Positions 18,246 to 27,647 of a stretch of DNA of 64,000 nt are shown piece by piece; the first letter of the stretch is position 1, and every line of letters starts with the position of its first letter. Under the pieces are notes generated by a model. That model saw only the letters and a program-made list of their open reading frames with translations, had not been told where the DNA came from and did not search any database. The stretch is from Rhodovulum sp. (GTDB lineage: Bacteria > Pseudomonadota > Alphaproteobacteria > Rhodobacterales > Rhodobacteraceae), in assembly GCA_002706605.1 (NCBI GenBank), contig PALT01000023.1, positions 1 to 64,000 on the forward strand, read 5' to 3'. The translations under genes and the position numbers were made by a program.

Positions 18246-19037
18246 CTAGCCCCCGATGACCGGCAGATAGATGAATTGCAACACAAGCATCAGCAACCCC
18301 GCCCCCAACAGCCCGTCAAAGCGATCCAGAACCCCGCCATGACCGGGGATCAAACGCGAGCTGTCCTTGACCTGACAGCGCCGCTTGATCGCGCTTTCGG
18401 CGATATCGCCCATCTGGCTGGCAAAGGACAATGCGACCGATAGCACCGCCAAACCGGCCCCTGCCCCCGAGGTCAGACCAAACACCAGACCGATGATCGC
18501 GGCGGCGATCCATCCGGCAACGGTGCCCGACCATGTCTTTTTGGGGCTGATGCGGGGCCAGAATTTCGGACCGCCCATCAGACGCCCCGCGAAATAGCCC
18601 AAGATATCGGTGCCAACGACCACCGCAACCAGCCACAGCAGCCAGACAATCCCGAGGGTGTCACGGAAATAGGCCAAGCCGAAACCGGCGAACAAAACGC
18701 CGGTCATATAGGCAAACAGAACCACGCGGCGCGCCGAGACGCGGCTGACCGCCACAAGGGACGGCGCAATCAGGATCGGCGCGGTATAAAACCCCGGCAG
18801 CACCAGCGCGGCCATCACGGCAAAGGCCGACAGGATCGCCATCTGCACCGCAAAGGGCCCCGACATCGGGAACAGCATCCGGCACAGTTCCCACACCATC
18901 AGGCCCGCAACGATGGCCGAGAGCACCATGAACCACAGACCGCCCGCGACAATAGCCGCGCCGCCGCCGATGACCATCGCCACCGCCGATCCAAGGCGCA
19001 CCGCCAGATCGTCCCAGTTCCCCCCCTGCGCCGCCAT
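18246..19037 (-). CDS. cdsA: Phosphatidate cytidylyltransferase
   Basis: CdsA makes CDP-diacylglycerol from phosphatidate and CTP in the inner membrane. The 263-residue protein has about eight hydrophobic segments and the signature near the C-terminus: KDSSRLIPGHGGVLDRFDGLL, preceded by SPKKTWSGTVAGW and SQMGDIAESAIKRR. The start at 19037 is fixed by a TGATG overlap with uppS; a longer frame upstream is out of character for the family. The position uppS-cdsA-dxr is canonical. Confidence 0.94.
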   Translation of the reverse strand: MAAQGGNWDDLAVRLGSAVAMVIGGGAAIVAGGLWFMVLSAIVAGLMVWELCRMLFPMSGPFAVQMAILSAFAVMAALVLPGFYTAPILIAPSLVAVSRVSARRVVLFAYMTGVLFAGFGLAYFRDTLGIVWLLWLVAVVVGTDILGYFAGRLMGGPKFWPRISPKKTWSGTVAGWIAAAIIGLVFGLTSGAGAGLAVLSVALSFASQMGDIAESAIKRRCQVKDSSRLIPGHGGVLDRFDGLLGAGLLMLVLQFIYLPVIGG

Positions 19038-19762
19038 CAGACCGGCACCGCCCCAAAGCGGCGTTCCCGTCCGCCATAGCGCGCGATGATCTCGCCAAAG
19101 ATGTCCTTGGTGAAATCGGGCCACAGGGTTTCGATGAATTCATATTCCGCATAGGCCGATTGCCAGAGCAGAAAGTTCGAAATGCGCGCCTCGCCACTGG
19201 TGCGGATGACCAGATCGGGATCGGGCAGCACACAGGTATCAAGGAACCGCGCAAGCGTCTCGCTATCGACCGTGTCGGGGTCCAGACGGCCCGCCGCCAC
19301 CTCTTGGGCCAGACGTTTGGTGGCGCGCGCCACCTCGTCCCGCCCGCCATAGTTCAGCGCGATGGTCAGATGGACCAGATCGTTGCCCTCGGTCAGTTCC
19401 TCAAGCTCATCCATCAGCTTGACCAGCTTGGGTTCCAGACGGACACGATCGCCGATGAACCGGACGCGCACGCCCTCATCATGCAGATCCTGCGCTTCTT
19501 TCTGGATATAGCGGCGGAACAAGGACATCAGGCCCGACACTTCGGTCTGGGTCCGTTTCCAGTTCTCGGTCGAGAAGGCGAAGATCGTCAGATACTTGAC
19601 CCCCAGATCGGGGCAGGCATTGACGATTTCGCGGATACGTCGGGCACCGGCCTGATGCCCGAACAAACGTGGCCGCCCCCGTTGCTGGGCCCAACGGCCA
19701 TTGCCATCCATGATGATGGCAACATGCTGGGGGCCGCTGGTGGCACTTTCGGTGGCGGTCAC
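19037..19762 (-). CDS. uppS: Undecaprenyl diphosphate synthase (cis-prenyltransferase)
   Basis: UppS adds isopentenyl units to farnesyl diphosphate to give the C55 carrier lipid of the cell wall. The 241-residue protein has the catalytic IIMDGNGRWAQQRGRPRLFGH stretch at 15-35 (aspartate D18), FAFSTENWKR, and the C-terminal RTSGEARISNFLLWQSAYAE. No trans-prenyltransferase DDxxD motif is present. It follows frr by a short gap and overlaps cdsA. Confidence 0.95.
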   Translation of the reverse strand: MTATESATSGPQHVAIIMDGNGRWAQQRGRPRLFGHQAGARRIREIVNACPDLGVKYLTIFAFSTENWKRTQTEVSGLMSLFRRYIQKEAQDLHDEGVRVRFIGDRVRLEPKLVKLMDELEELTEGNDLVHLTIALNYGGRDEVARATKRLAQEVAAGRLDPDTVDSETLARFLDTCVLPDPDLVIRTSGEARISNFLLWQSAYAEYEFIETLWPDFTKDIFGEIIARYGGRERRFGAVPV

Positions 19763-19780
19763 GTTGATCTCCGGTGCAGG

Positions 19781-20347
19781 TTAAACCTGCATGATTTCTT
19801 CTTGCTTGGTCTCCAGCGCCTTATCGATGCTGGCGATGTGGCGGTCGGTCAGTTCCTGAATCTCGTCGGCCCAGATTTTCTGATCGTCTTCGCTCATCCC
19901 GGCGTTTTTCGCCTTTTTCAGCTGATCCATGCCGTCGCGGCGCACGTTACGCACGGCGACACGGGCGCTCTCGGCGTATTGGGCGGCGACCTTGGTCAGT
20001 TCGCGGCGGCGTTCCTCGTTCAGCTCGGGGATCGGCAGCATGATGATGGTGCCATTGGTCTGCGGGTTGATGCCCAGACCGCTTTCGCGGATGGCTTTTT
20101 CCACAGCGCCGACCATGCTCTTGTCCCAGACGTTGATGGTGACCATGCGCGGCTCGGGCACGTTGACAGTACCCACCTGGTTGATCGGCGTCGGCGAGCC
20201 ATAGGCGCTGACCATCACCGGTTCCAGCATCGAGGCCGAGGCACGGCCCGTGCGCAACGAGGCAAATTCCGTTTTCAGCGCACCCATTGCGCCGTCCATG
20301 CGGCGTTCCAGATCATCCAGATCGATTTCCAGACCTTCGTCGGACAT
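19781..20347 (-). CDS. frr: Ribosome recycling factor
   Basis: RRF splits post-termination ribosomes together with EF-G and is essential. The 188-residue protein has the expected size and motifs: [20 protein letters not shown] at about 32-51, [16 protein letters not shown], and [21 protein letters not shown]. The order pyrH-frr-uppS-cdsA is conserved across many bacteria. Confidence 0.97.
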   Translation of the reverse strand: MSDEGLEIDLDDLERRMDGAMGALKTEFASLRTGRASASMLEPVMVSAYGSPTPINQVGTVNVPEPRMVTINVWDKSMVGAVEKAIRESGLGINPQTNGTIIMLPIPELNEERRRELTKVAAQYAESARVAVRNVRRDGMDQLKKAKNAGMSEDDQKIWADEIQELTDRHIASIDKALETKQEEIMQV

Positions 20348-20401
20348 GCTATCCCCACTGATATTTGTGTTCTTTTATGTCGTGTTGCTATCGCTATAGC
20401 G

Positions 20402-21136
20402 TTAACCGTGCACGCTTGTATAGGTGCCTTCGCCCCGCAGGATGCCACAGAAGCCACCCGGCTCGTCCAGCGAAAACACGATGATCGGCAGGTCATTGTC
20501 CCGCGCCAGCGCAATCGCCGAGGCATCCATCACCTGCAGGTTCTTGATCAGGACATCGTCATAAGTGATGTCGTCATAGCGCACCGCGTCATCATGTTTG
20601 GCGGGATCTTTGTCATAGACGCCATCGACCTTGGTGCCCTTAAAGATCGCCTCACACGCCATTTCGTTGGCGCGCAGGGTCGCGGCGGTGTCGGTGGTGA
20701 AATAGGGGTTGCCGGTGCCTGCTGCAAAGATGCAGACCCGTTTCTTTTCAAGGTGACGCACGGCGCGGCGGCGGATGTAGGGTTCACACACCTGATCCAT
20801 CGGGATCGCGCTGATGACGCGGGTGTAGACGCCGAGGCTCTCCAATGCCGATTGCATGGCCAGCGCGTTCATGACGGTCGCCAGCATCCCCATATAGTCG
20901 GCGGTGGTGCGTTCCATCCCCTGCGCGCTGCCCTGAAGGCCGCGGAAGATGTTGCCCCCGCCAATGACCATACAGATTTCGACGCCCAGATCGTGGACCG
21001 ATTTGACCTCATTGGCGATGCGTTGCACGGTCGGCGGATGCAGGCCGAACCCCTGATCGCCCATCAGGGCCTCACCCGAGATTTTCAGCAGGACACGTTT
21101 ATAGGCGGGTTTCTCGGGGACGCTTACATCGGTCAT
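20402..21136 (-). CDS. pyrH: UMP kinase
   Basis: PyrH phosphorylates UMP to UDP for RNA and nucleotide-sugar synthesis. The 244-residue protein is an amino-acid-kinase fold member with [19 protein letters not shown] (14-32), [10 protein letters not shown], and [20 protein letters not shown]. The partner rpsB and tsf genes that often precede pyrH are not in this window; miaA is divergent upstream. It is the first gene of the long minus-strand envelope run. Confidence 0.96.
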   Translation of the reverse strand: MTDVSVPEKPAYKRVLLKISGEALMGDQGFGLHPPTVQRIANEVKSVHDLGVEICMVIGGGNIFRGLQGSAQGMERTTADYMGMLATVMNALAMQSALESLGVYTRVISAIPMDQVCEPYIRRRAVRHLEKKRVCIFAAGTGNPYFTTDTAATLRANEMACEAIFKGTKVDGVYDKDPAKHDDAVRYDDITYDDVLIKNLQVMDASAIALARDNDLPIIVFSLDEPGGFCGILRGEGTYTSVHG

Positions 21137-21216
21137 AGACTCGTTCTCCTGCGGGTGGGCTTGGCGTTTGCGGCAAAATGTCGGAAAACGACAAAAGGTT
21201 CAACGGATAACAGCCC

Positions 21217-22089
21217 ATGCAATTGCCTTTTACCGATCCTGACCGCCCCGTTCTGATCGCGGGCCCCACCGCAAGCGGCAAGTCCGCGCTTGCGCTGGAC
21301 CTTGCTGCACGTCAGGGCGGTGTGATCATCAACGCAGACGCCCTGCAAGTATTTGAAAGGTGGCGTATTTTGACCGCCCGCCCGTCAGACGCGGATGAGG
21401 CCGCCGCGCCCCACGCCCTATACGGGCATGTCGGGTTGAACGATGATTATTCGGTGGGGCATTGGCTGCGCGAGGTGGCGCCGTTTTTGACGGGCGGAAA
21501 ACGGCCGATCATTGTCGGGGGGACGGGGCTCTATTTCACGTCGCTGACCAACGGCTTGGCCGAAATCCCCGCGACACCGCCCGAATTGCGCACACAGGCC
21601 AACGCGCGCCGCGCCGCCGAAGGGCACGGCGGGATGCTGGCCGAGTTGGACGCCGCAAGTGCCGCGCGCATCGACCAGCAAAACCCGATGCGGGTGCAAC
21701 GCGCGTGGGAGGTGTTGCAGGCCACGGGGCGCGGGATCGCCGCGTGGCAGGACGACACGCCCCCGCCCCTGTTGCCGCTCTGCGATGCGCAGGCCTTTGT
21801 CCTGGTGCCGGACCGCGATTGGCTGAACGAACGGATTGAACGCCGGTTCGGGATGATGATGGATGAGGGCGCGTTGGACGAGGCACGCGCGATCCTGCCC
21901 GATTGGGACCCCGGCGCCTTGTCTGCACGCGCCATCGGGGCACCGGAATTGATCGCGCATCTACAGGGCGACATGGACCTTACCACCGCGATTGACGCCG
22001 CCGTGACCGCCACGCGCCAATTCGCCAAACGGCAACGCACATGGTTTCGCGCCCGCATGCGTGACTGGACCCCGATCTCTTTGGGCTAG
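21217..22089 (+). CDS. miaA: tRNA dimethylallyltransferase
   Basis: MiaA prenylates A37 in tRNAs reading UNN codons. The 290-residue protein has the P-loop AGPTASGKS (15-23), NADALQVF in place of the more usual NADSMQVY, and VGGTGLYFTSLTNGLAEIP. The segment NPMRVQRAWEVLQATGRG and the late TRQFAKRQRTWFRARM agree with the family. The DALQVFERW variation is typical of Rhodobacterales relatives. The gene is transcribed away from pyrH with an 80-base gap. Confidence 0.94.
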   Translation: MQLPFTDPDRPVLIAGPTASGKSALALDLAARQGGVIINADALQVFERWRILTARPSDADEAAAPHALYGHVGLNDDYSVGHWLREVAPFLTGGKRPIIVGGTGLYFTSLTNGLAEIPATPPELRTQANARRAAEGHGGMLAELDAASAARIDQQNPMRVQRAWEVLQATGRGIAAWQDDTPPPLLPLCDAQAFVLVPDRDWLNERIERRFGMMMDEGALDEARAILPDWDPGALSARAIGAPELIAHLQGDMDLTTAIDAAVTATRQFAKRQRTWFRARMRDWTPISLG

Positions 22090-22196
22090 GTTTTTGCGCA
22101 AAAGACTGTGTGCCTAGATTTTTTCAACATTTTTCCTTTGCAAGGCCGCATCTTACCGCCCTACGCTTATGTAACGACAACACACGGGTTTAGGGC

Positions 22197-23003
22197 ATGA
22201 TGGAACAGGCATCCGATCTGCGACTGGTACCGATGCAAAGCTTGGCCAAGGGCGGGCGCTGGCGGGTTGAGGCCATGCGCAGCTATTCGGTCGATCAACT
22301 GCTGTGGTTCACCCGTGGTCAGGGCCGCCTGATTGCGGACGGGATCACCCGTGGCTATGGCGCACATAACGTCATCTTTCTGCCCGCCGGAACGATGCAC
22401 GCGTTCGAGCTTGGCCCGCAGGTCTATGGCACGGCTGTGTTCTTTCCGACGAACCACGGGTTGGAGGTGCCTGAGAAGTCTCTGCACCTGCGCATCCGTG
22501 ACGCCCGCGATCAGGCCGAGATCAACCTGATCCTCGACAATCTGCAACGTGAGATCGAGGGCGACCGCCCTGCCCGCCGTCAGGCCCTGACCCATCATGC
22601 GGGCTTGCTAAGCGTGTGGTTGGAACGGCAACGTCTGGACCACGACGATGCCTTGGCGGCAAGCGACGCCGCCCGCCGTCTGGTCCGCCGGTTCAGTGCG
22701 CTGGTCGAAACACGGTTTCACACCGGCGATAGCGTCAGCGATTATGCCAAGGCACTGGGCGTCACTTCGACCCACCTGACCCGCGTGTGCAAGGAAACCT
22801 GTGGCCGCACCGCGTCCGAATTCCTGTCAGATCGCAAGATTTCAGAGGCGCGCCGCCTGCTGGCCGATACCGGCCTGCCGATCAAGGATATCGCGTCGGG
22901 TCTGGGCTTTGCCTCGGCGGCCTATTTCACCCGCAGCTTTCAGGCCCACACTGGCAATCCGCCCAGCCTATTTCGCGAAAGCACCGCGCCCCGCCACCAT
23001 TAA
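22197..23003 (+). CDS. AraC family transcriptional regulator
   Basis: The 268-residue protein has an N-terminal cupin-like sensor (about residues 20-90, LLWFTRGQGRLIADG, then HNVIFLPAGTMHAFEL) and a C-terminal AraC double helix-turn-helix (about 165-262, DYAKALGVTSTHLTRVCKE and IKDIASGLGFASAAYFTRSF). It should bind DNA as a dimer and respond to a small ligand. The ligand and targets are unknown; the adjacent genes (miaA upstream, a lytic transglycosylase convergent) give no metabolic clue. Confidence 0.9.
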   Translation: MMEQASDLRLVPMQSLAKGGRWRVEAMRSYSVDQLLWFTRGQGRLIADGITRGYGAHNVIFLPAGTMHAFELGPQVYGTAVFFPTNHGLEVPEKSLHLRIRDARDQAEINLILDNLQREIEGDRPARRQALTHHAGLLSVWLERQRLDHDDALAASDAARRLVRRFSALVETRFHTGDSVSDYAKALGVTSTHLTRVCKETCGRTASEFLSDRKISEARRLLADTGLPIKDIASGLGFASAAYFTRSFQAHTGNPPSLFRESTAPRHH

Positions 23004-23009
23004 CCGCGC

Positions 23010-23609
23010 TTAGCGGCCCCAGATCACTTTGACGTAGTTCTGGGTCTCTTTATAGGGCGGGATACCGTTGTATTTCTCAACCGCCTTGGGGCCTGCGTTA
23101 TAGGCGGCAAGGGCCAAGGGCCAACTGCGGAAGGTGTCGTATTGCTGGCGCAGGTATTTCGCCCCGCCATCAAGGTTCTGACGCGGATCATCCGCATCCA
23201 CCCCCAACAGACGCGCCGTCGCGGGCATCAATTGCGCCAGACCGCGCGCGCCCTTGTGGCTGACCGCGTTGGCGTTCCAACCGCTTTCCTGTTGGATCAG
23301 GCGCAGGAACAGGTCCTCGGGAATGTTGTGGCGGCGCGCGGCAGTTTTCGCGTGATCAAGGTATTCACCGCGATAGGAGCCGGTGAATTTCGGCACGTTG
23401 AACTGGGACGGGGTGATCACCGCCGTCGGCTGCAGACGGACCGAGTTGTTGTATTGCTGGGCCGCGCGGCCATCCAACAGCTGTGTCTGCGATTGGAACA
23501 GCAACAGACGCGATTTACTGCTTGCGGTGACTTCGGCCACGGCAGGGGCGCCTGCGAAAATGCCCGCGCAGACGCCCACACCGATTGCCCTCATCAAGAC
23601 GTATTTCAT
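23010..23609 (-). CDS. Lytic transglycosylase (SLT domain)
   Basis: This 199-residue periplasmic enzyme cleaves peptidoglycan glycan strands. It has a signal peptide (1-25, ending AVAEVT), a linker, then a compact SLT/lysozyme-like domain: [21 protein letters not shown] holds the catalytic glutamate in QQES, followed by [12 protein letters not shown] and [16 protein letters not shown]. The NAG signature and the short length fit family 1 transglycosylases that resemble a Slt catalytic domain alone. It is convergent with the AraC gene, with six bases between. Confidence 0.92.
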   Translation of the reverse strand: MKYVLMRAIGVGVCAGIFAGAPAVAEVTASSKSRLLLFQSQTQLLDGRAAQQYNNSVRLQPTAVITPSQFNVPKFTGSYRGEYLDHAKTAARRHNIPEDLFLRLIQQESGWNANAVSHKGARGLAQLMPATARLLGVDADDPRQNLDGGAKYLRQQYDTFRSWPLALAAYNAGPKAVEKYNGIPPYKETQNYVKVIWGR

Positions 23610-23703
23610 GCCTTGCCCCTTAGAATTCTGGGGGAGTTTAGCGATCTAACCCCAAATTTCTACAATTTTTACCAAACAGGCAGAATCCCGCCCAAATTGA
23701 AAC

Positions 23704-23721
23704 GGGGCGCCACTGCGCCCC
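23704..23721 (-). terminator. Short GC hairpin before the ABC importer's 3' end
   Basis: GGGGCGC and GCGCCCC pair around CACT, eight bases past the proV stop in its direction of transcription. The T run on the minus side is short (GTTTCAATTT). It is a probable terminator of the importer operon. Confidence 0.5.
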
Positions 23722-23729
23722 GCCCCGAT

Positions 23730-24746
23730 TTAGTGATCGCCCCGCAGGGCCTCAACCACCTGTGCCAAAGTGACCTGACCGACACCGCCACCCGGCATCT
23801 TGACCCCGATGACCTGCGCGGGGGCCTGCACAAAGGCGGGCAGCGCATCCTCAAGCACCGCCTTGCCCTCAAGCACCGGCGCATCACTTGGCGCGGTTCC
23901 CGCGGCCAGTGCGTCCAGACGGATCACGCGACCACGGTTAATGTCCTTGGTGAAGTCGGCAATATAGTCATCGGCGGGTTTCAGGACGATGTCCTGCGCC
24001 GTGCCCTTTTGCACCATCGCCCCGTCGCGCAGGATCGCGATGTTATCGCCAAGGCGCAGGGCCTCATCCAGATCGTGGGTGATAAAGATGATGGTCTTGT
24101 GCAGCTCTTCTTGCAGTTCCAGCAGGATAGATTGCATGTCGTACCGGATCAGCGGGTCAAGCGCCGAGAACGCCTCATCCATCAACAGGATTTCGCTATC
24201 GGTGGCCAAGGCGCGGGCCAGACCGACCCGTTGCTGCATACCCCCCGACAGTTGCCCGGGATAGTGATCCTCATAGCCCGTCAGGCCCACACGGTCGATC
24301 CAGTGCTGGGCGCGGGTGGCGATTTCCCCGTCGGCCACGCCTTGGATTTCCAAACCGTATCCGACGTTTTCCTTGACCTTGCGGTGCGGCAACAGGCCGA
24401 ACTTTTGGAACACCATCGACGTTTTGCGGCGGCGCACCTCACGTAGGTCGGCGTCGTTCATCCCCAAAACATCCTGCCCGTCGATCAGGATCTGCCCGTC
24501 CGTCGGTTCGATCAGACGGTTGATGTGCCGGATCAGGGTCGATTTCCCCGACCCCGACAGGCCCATCACCACCTGAATTTTCTTCTCAGGGATGTCCAGC
24601 GATACGTCCTGTAGGCCCAGCACATGATTGTGCTGATCCAGCAGGTCGGGCTTGCTCAGACCCTTTTTGACCAGCGGCAGAACCCGCGCGGGGTGACGGC
24701 CAAAGATCTTATACAGGTTCTTGATCTGTACCTTAGCGTCGCTCAT
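23730..24746 (-). CDS. proV: Glycine betaine-type ABC importer, ATP-binding subunit
   Basis: This 338-residue ATPase belongs to the OpuAA/ProV group that powers uptake of quaternary amines. It has Walker A GLSGSGKST (about 62-70), the signature LSGGMQQRVGLARALA, Walker B ILLMDEAFSALDPLIR and the switch THDLDEALRLGD. The N-terminal extension LYKIFGRHPARVLPL and the C-terminal regulatory segment are typical of this group, although a full CBS pair is not evident. It overlaps proW by four bases. The substrate may be betaine, proline betaine, choline or related compounds. Confidence 0.9.
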   Translation of the reverse strand: MSDAKVQIKNLYKIFGRHPARVLPLVKKGLSKPDLLDQHNHVLGLQDVSLDIPEKKIQVVMGLSGSGKSTLIRHINRLIEPTDGQILIDGQDVLGMNDADLREVRRRKTSMVFQKFGLLPHRKVKENVGYGLEIQGVADGEIATRAQHWIDRVGLTGYEDHYPGQLSGGMQQRVGLARALATDSEILLMDEAFSALDPLIRYDMQSILLELQEELHKTIIFITHDLDEALRLGDNIAILRDGAMVQKGTAQDIVLKPADDYIADFTKDINRGRVIRLDALAAGTAPSDAPVLEGKAVLEDALPAFVQAPAQVIGVKMPGGGVGQVTLAQVVEALRGDH

Positions 24747-25630
24747 CGGTGACCTCCATGGCGGTGGGCCTGCAAACGCTTGCCATAGGATTGCGACACA
24801 CGGTCAAAGATGATGGCCAGCGCCACAATGGCCAGACCGTTCATCAAGCCAAGCGCCAGATACTGGTTCGAAATTGCGCGCAGAACCGGCACGCCCAAAC
24901 CTTTCACCCCGATCATCGAGGCGATCACCACCATCGACAGGGCCATCATGATCGTTTGGTTGATGCCTGCGAAAATGTTGGGCAAGGCCAGAGGCACCTG
25001 AACGCCCATCAGCTTTTGCCGCGGGCTGGCCCCGAAGGCATCGGCGGCCTCAAGCACATCGGCGTCCACCAAGCGGATACCGAGGTTCGTCAGGCGCACA
25101 ATCGGCGGGATCGCATAGATACAAACGGCCAACAGACCCGGCACCTTGCCGATCCCGAGCAGCATCACCACAGGGATCAGATACACAAAGGACGGGATCG
25201 TCTGCATCACGTCCAGAACCGGTGTGATCAGCGACTGCATCCGGTTGGAGCGCGCCATCAGAATGCCGATCGGAATGCCCACGGCGATACACAGGAACGT
25301 CGCGACCGAAATGATCGCAAGCGTCGCCATAGTGTCTTCCCACATGTCGAAAATGCCGATCACGATGAACGCGACGACTGCGCCGGTTGTGATCTTCCAC
25401 GACCGCGATCCGGCCCACGACAGGCCCCCAATCACCAGCAGGATGATCGGCCATGGCGTCGCCAACAGCAGCTTTTCAAACCAGATCAGAAATTGCAAAA
25501 GCGGGTCGAAAAAGTTCTCAAGCGCTTCTCCATAGGTGCGCGAGAACCCTTTGAATGCCTCATCGACCCCGCGTTTCAGACCACTTAGCGTCTTGCGCCC
25601 AAGGGCCGGAAATTCGGTCAGAAATTCCAT
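24743..25630 (-). CDS. proW: Glycine betaine-type ABC importer, permease subunit
   Basis: The 295-residue membrane protein has about six hydrophobic segments and the coupling-loop region EAADAFGASPRQKLMGVQVPLALPNI, the EAA motif of ABC permeases. The start at 25630 (MEFLTEFPALG) was chosen since upstream in-frame residues are Arg-rich and unlike the family. It acts with ProV and the ProX-like binding protein. A stable hairpin lies in the 111-base gap before it, which may lower its expression relative to the binding protein. Confidence 0.9.
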   Translation of the reverse strand: MEFLTEFPALGRKTLSGLKRGVDEAFKGFSRTYGEALENFFDPLLQFLIWFEKLLLATPWPIILLVIGGLSWAGSRSWKITTGAVVAFIVIGIFDMWEDTMATLAIISVATFLCIAVGIPIGILMARSNRMQSLITPVLDVMQTIPSFVYLIPVVMLLGIGKVPGLLAVCIYAIPPIVRLTNLGIRLVDADVLEAADAFGASPRQKLMGVQVPLALPNIFAGINQTIMMALSMVVIASMIGVKGLGVPVLRAISNQYLALGLMNGLAIVALAIIFDRVSQSYGKRLQAHRHGGHR

Positions 25631-25700
25631 ATACTCTCTGTCCCCATTGCCGCGCCTCTGCGCGGTTCGGTGCCACTGCGGCACCCCCCAGATGCGAAAC

Positions 25701-25722
25701 AAGCGGGGATCGTTCCCCGCTT
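25701..25722 (-). promoter_or_regulatory. Hairpin between binding-protein and permease genes
   Basis: Perfect nine-base arms AAGCGGGGA and TCCCCGCTT flank a four-base loop, 20 bases after the proX stop. Such a stem commonly protects the upstream message or partly ends transcription, so that more binding protein than permease is made. It is predicted from sequence only. Confidence 0.55.
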
Positions 25723-25741
25723 GCCCACGTTGTTTATCGTC

Positions 25742-26749
25742 TTACAGTTCCGACTTGATCGCTTCGGCTTCCTCAGCGCCGACCCAAGCGGACCAGATGT
25801 CCTCATAGGTCTCAAGGAAATAGTACGCCGCATCTTCGCCAGTGGCCTGTTGGTCGTTCATGTAGACCAGCATCTCGTTCATCACCTCACCCGGGAAAAC
25901 GCGGGTTTTCAGGTAATCAACGGCAACGCCGCCCTCTTGGACCAGACGGTCGGTGACAACGGTGTGCACCTCGGACTCGGTGTAGGACGTGGGCTGGGGA
26001 TCCAGACAATCCTGTTCGGCCTTCACGATACAGCCGTCCCAGTTCTCGGACCCGGCCCATTCGGTTTCCCAATCCAGCATCTGCAGCTTGTACTTGCCGA
26101 TGATCGCGGTCGGGGCCCAGTAATAGCCGAACCACGGCTCACCGCGCTCGGATGCTTTGGCAATCGCGCCGTCCAGACCCGCGGCCGAACCCGGATCAAC
26201 CAGAACCCAGCCCTTTTCTTCCATGTCAAAGGCACGGAACAGGTTGGCGTTCGACAGCTGACAGCCCCAACCGGCAGGACAGCCCATGAAGGCGCCTTTG
26301 CTCTCGTCTTCGGCATAGGGGAACATCTCGGGATGCTCGAGCAGCTTTTCAACGGTGTCCAGTTCGGGGTGCGCTTCGGCGAATGCCTCGGTCACCCACC
26401 AACCTTCGCCCAGACCCGTGATCGGACCGGACAGAACCGAATGCAGACGCCCCTCTTCGATCGCAGCCGTCAGAGGATCGCGCACCGCGTTGATCCACAG
26501 CTCACCCGCAACATCGGGTTCGCCCTTTTCGTTCATCGAGGCAAATGTCGTCGTGGTCGCGCCAGGGATCAGTTCCACGTCACAGCCCAAACCGGCCTCA
26601 AGGATGATCTTGTCGACATTGGCCATCAACTCGGCCGAGGCCCAGTTCATTTCAGCCATGGTAATCTCACCGCAATCAGCCAGCGCAGGTGCGGCCATCG
26701 CCGTCAGCAGGCCAAGGGCGGTCATCGTGGTCCGTGTGGTCTTGTGCAA
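25742..26749 (-). CDS. proX: Glycine betaine-type ABC importer, substrate-binding protein
   Basis: The 335-residue periplasmic protein has a signal peptide (1-24, ending APALADCG) and an OpuAC-type binding domain. It has many Trp and Tyr residues suited to a cation-binding aromatic box (MNWASAEL, WFGYYWAPTAIIGKY, GLGEGWWVTEA). A cysteine pair in GCPAGWGCQLSN and others such as DGCIVKAEQDCLD suggest disulfides. It is first in the proX-proW-proV order. Osmoprotectant uptake is likely; use of the substrate as a carbon source is equally possible in marine bacteria. Confidence 0.88.
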   Translation of the reverse strand: MHKTTRTTMTALGLLTAMAAPALADCGEITMAEMNWASAELMANVDKIILEAGLGCDVELIPGATTTTFASMNEKGEPDVAGELWINAVRDPLTAAIEEGRLHSVLSGPITGLGEGWWVTEAFAEAHPELDTVEKLLEHPEMFPYAEDESKGAFMGCPAGWGCQLSNANLFRAFDMEEKGWVLVDPGSAAGLDGAIAKASERGEPWFGYYWAPTAIIGKYKLQMLDWETEWAGSENWDGCIVKAEQDCLDPQPTSYTESEVHTVVTDRLVQEGGVAVDYLKTRVFPGEVMNEMLVYMNDQQATGEDAAYYFLETYEDIWSAWVGAEEAEAIKSEL

Positions 26750-27032
26750 ATCTTATCTCCCCATTTGCTTTTATTGTGCAAAGTGCGCCGACCCGACCAT
26801 GCCGAAAAACGACGCTTTTTGCCCCTTATGTCGCAAACAGAACATTGCACGCGCGTGAAATCAACCACCTCTACCCAAAAGGATGACACAATGCCCCAGG
26901 TTGACGTTGGGTCAGCCCGATCAGGTGCAGTTTGGCCCATTTCGCACCCGCCGTGCTTTTCCCCTTTCATTGACCGCCTCACAATGGTGTAACCTGCGCC
27001 GAAACGGATAACGGAATCGACGGGAGCAACTG

Positions 27033-27569
27033 ATGGCGGGTTCGGTAAACAAGGTAATTCTGGTGGGCAATCTGGGCCGCGACCCCGAGGTGCGCAGCTT
27101 TCAGAACGGCGGCAAAGTCTGCAACCTGCGTATTGCCACGTCCGAGAACTGGAAAGACCGCAACACCGGCGAACGCCGTGAGCGCACCGAGTGGCACAGC
27201 GTCGCGATCTTTTCCGAACCTCTGGCCCGCATCGCCGAGCAATACCTGCGCAAAGGCTCCAAAGTCTATATCGAGGGCCAACTGGAAACCCGCAAATGGC
27301 AGGACCAGTCGGGTCAGGACCGCTATACGACCGAGATCGTCCTGCGCCCCTACCGTGGGGAACTGACCCTGCTGGATGGCCGTGGCGAAGGTGGCGGCCA
27401 AGGCGGCGGTGGCGGCTACGGCGGTGGCCAAGGCGGCGGCGGCGGTTACGGCGGCGGCTATGACCAAGGCGGCGGCTATGGCGGCGGCAACCAAGGTGGC
27501 GGTAGCTACGGCGGCGGCCAAGGCGGCGGTGCACCCGCAAACGATCTGGACGACGAAATCCCGTTCTGA
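27033..27569 (+). CDS. ssb: Single-stranded DNA-binding protein
   Basis: SSB coats single-stranded DNA in replication and repair. The 178-residue protein has an OB fold (1-110, [20 protein letters not shown] and WHSVAIF), a very Gly/Gln/Tyr-rich flexible linker (about 114-166) and the acidic tail DDEIPF, which docks partner proteins. The linker is encoded by near-repetitive GGC codons at 27391-27540, which produce low-complexity DNA. It is divergent from the betaine importer. Confidence 0.96.
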   Translation: MAGSVNKVILVGNLGRDPEVRSFQNGGKVCNLRIATSENWKDRNTGERRERTEWHSVAIFSEPLARIAEQYLRKGSKVYIEGQLETRKWQDQSGQDRYTTEIVLRPYRGELTLLDGRGEGGGQGGGGGYGGGQGGGGGYGGGYDQGGGYGGGNQGGGSYGGGQGGGAPANDLDDEIPF

Positions 27570-27595
27570 TCCCGCGCCAAATCAGCTAAAACAAC

Positions 27596-27622
27596 AAAGG
27601 CCCGGACATGTCCGGGCCTTTT
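27596..27622 (+). terminator. Bidirectional terminator between ssb and aroB
   Basis: AAAGGCCCGGACATGTCCGG continues as a perfect stem into GCCTTTT. T runs lie on both strands, so it can serve both ssb and the convergent aroK-aroB transcript. Confidence 0.8.
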
Positions 27623-27647
27623 CAATTAGGTCAGCGCCACCTTTGAT

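Noticed and set aside
19160-21256. A plus-strand frame of about 700 codons opposite uppS, frr and pyrH
   Set aside because: All three minus-strand genes are certain essential genes; the opposite frame is a composition artefact.
27391-27540. Short tandem repeats that might suggest a CRISPR or minisatellite
   Set aside because: They are GGC-rich codons for the Gly-rich linker of SSB and have no spacer structure.
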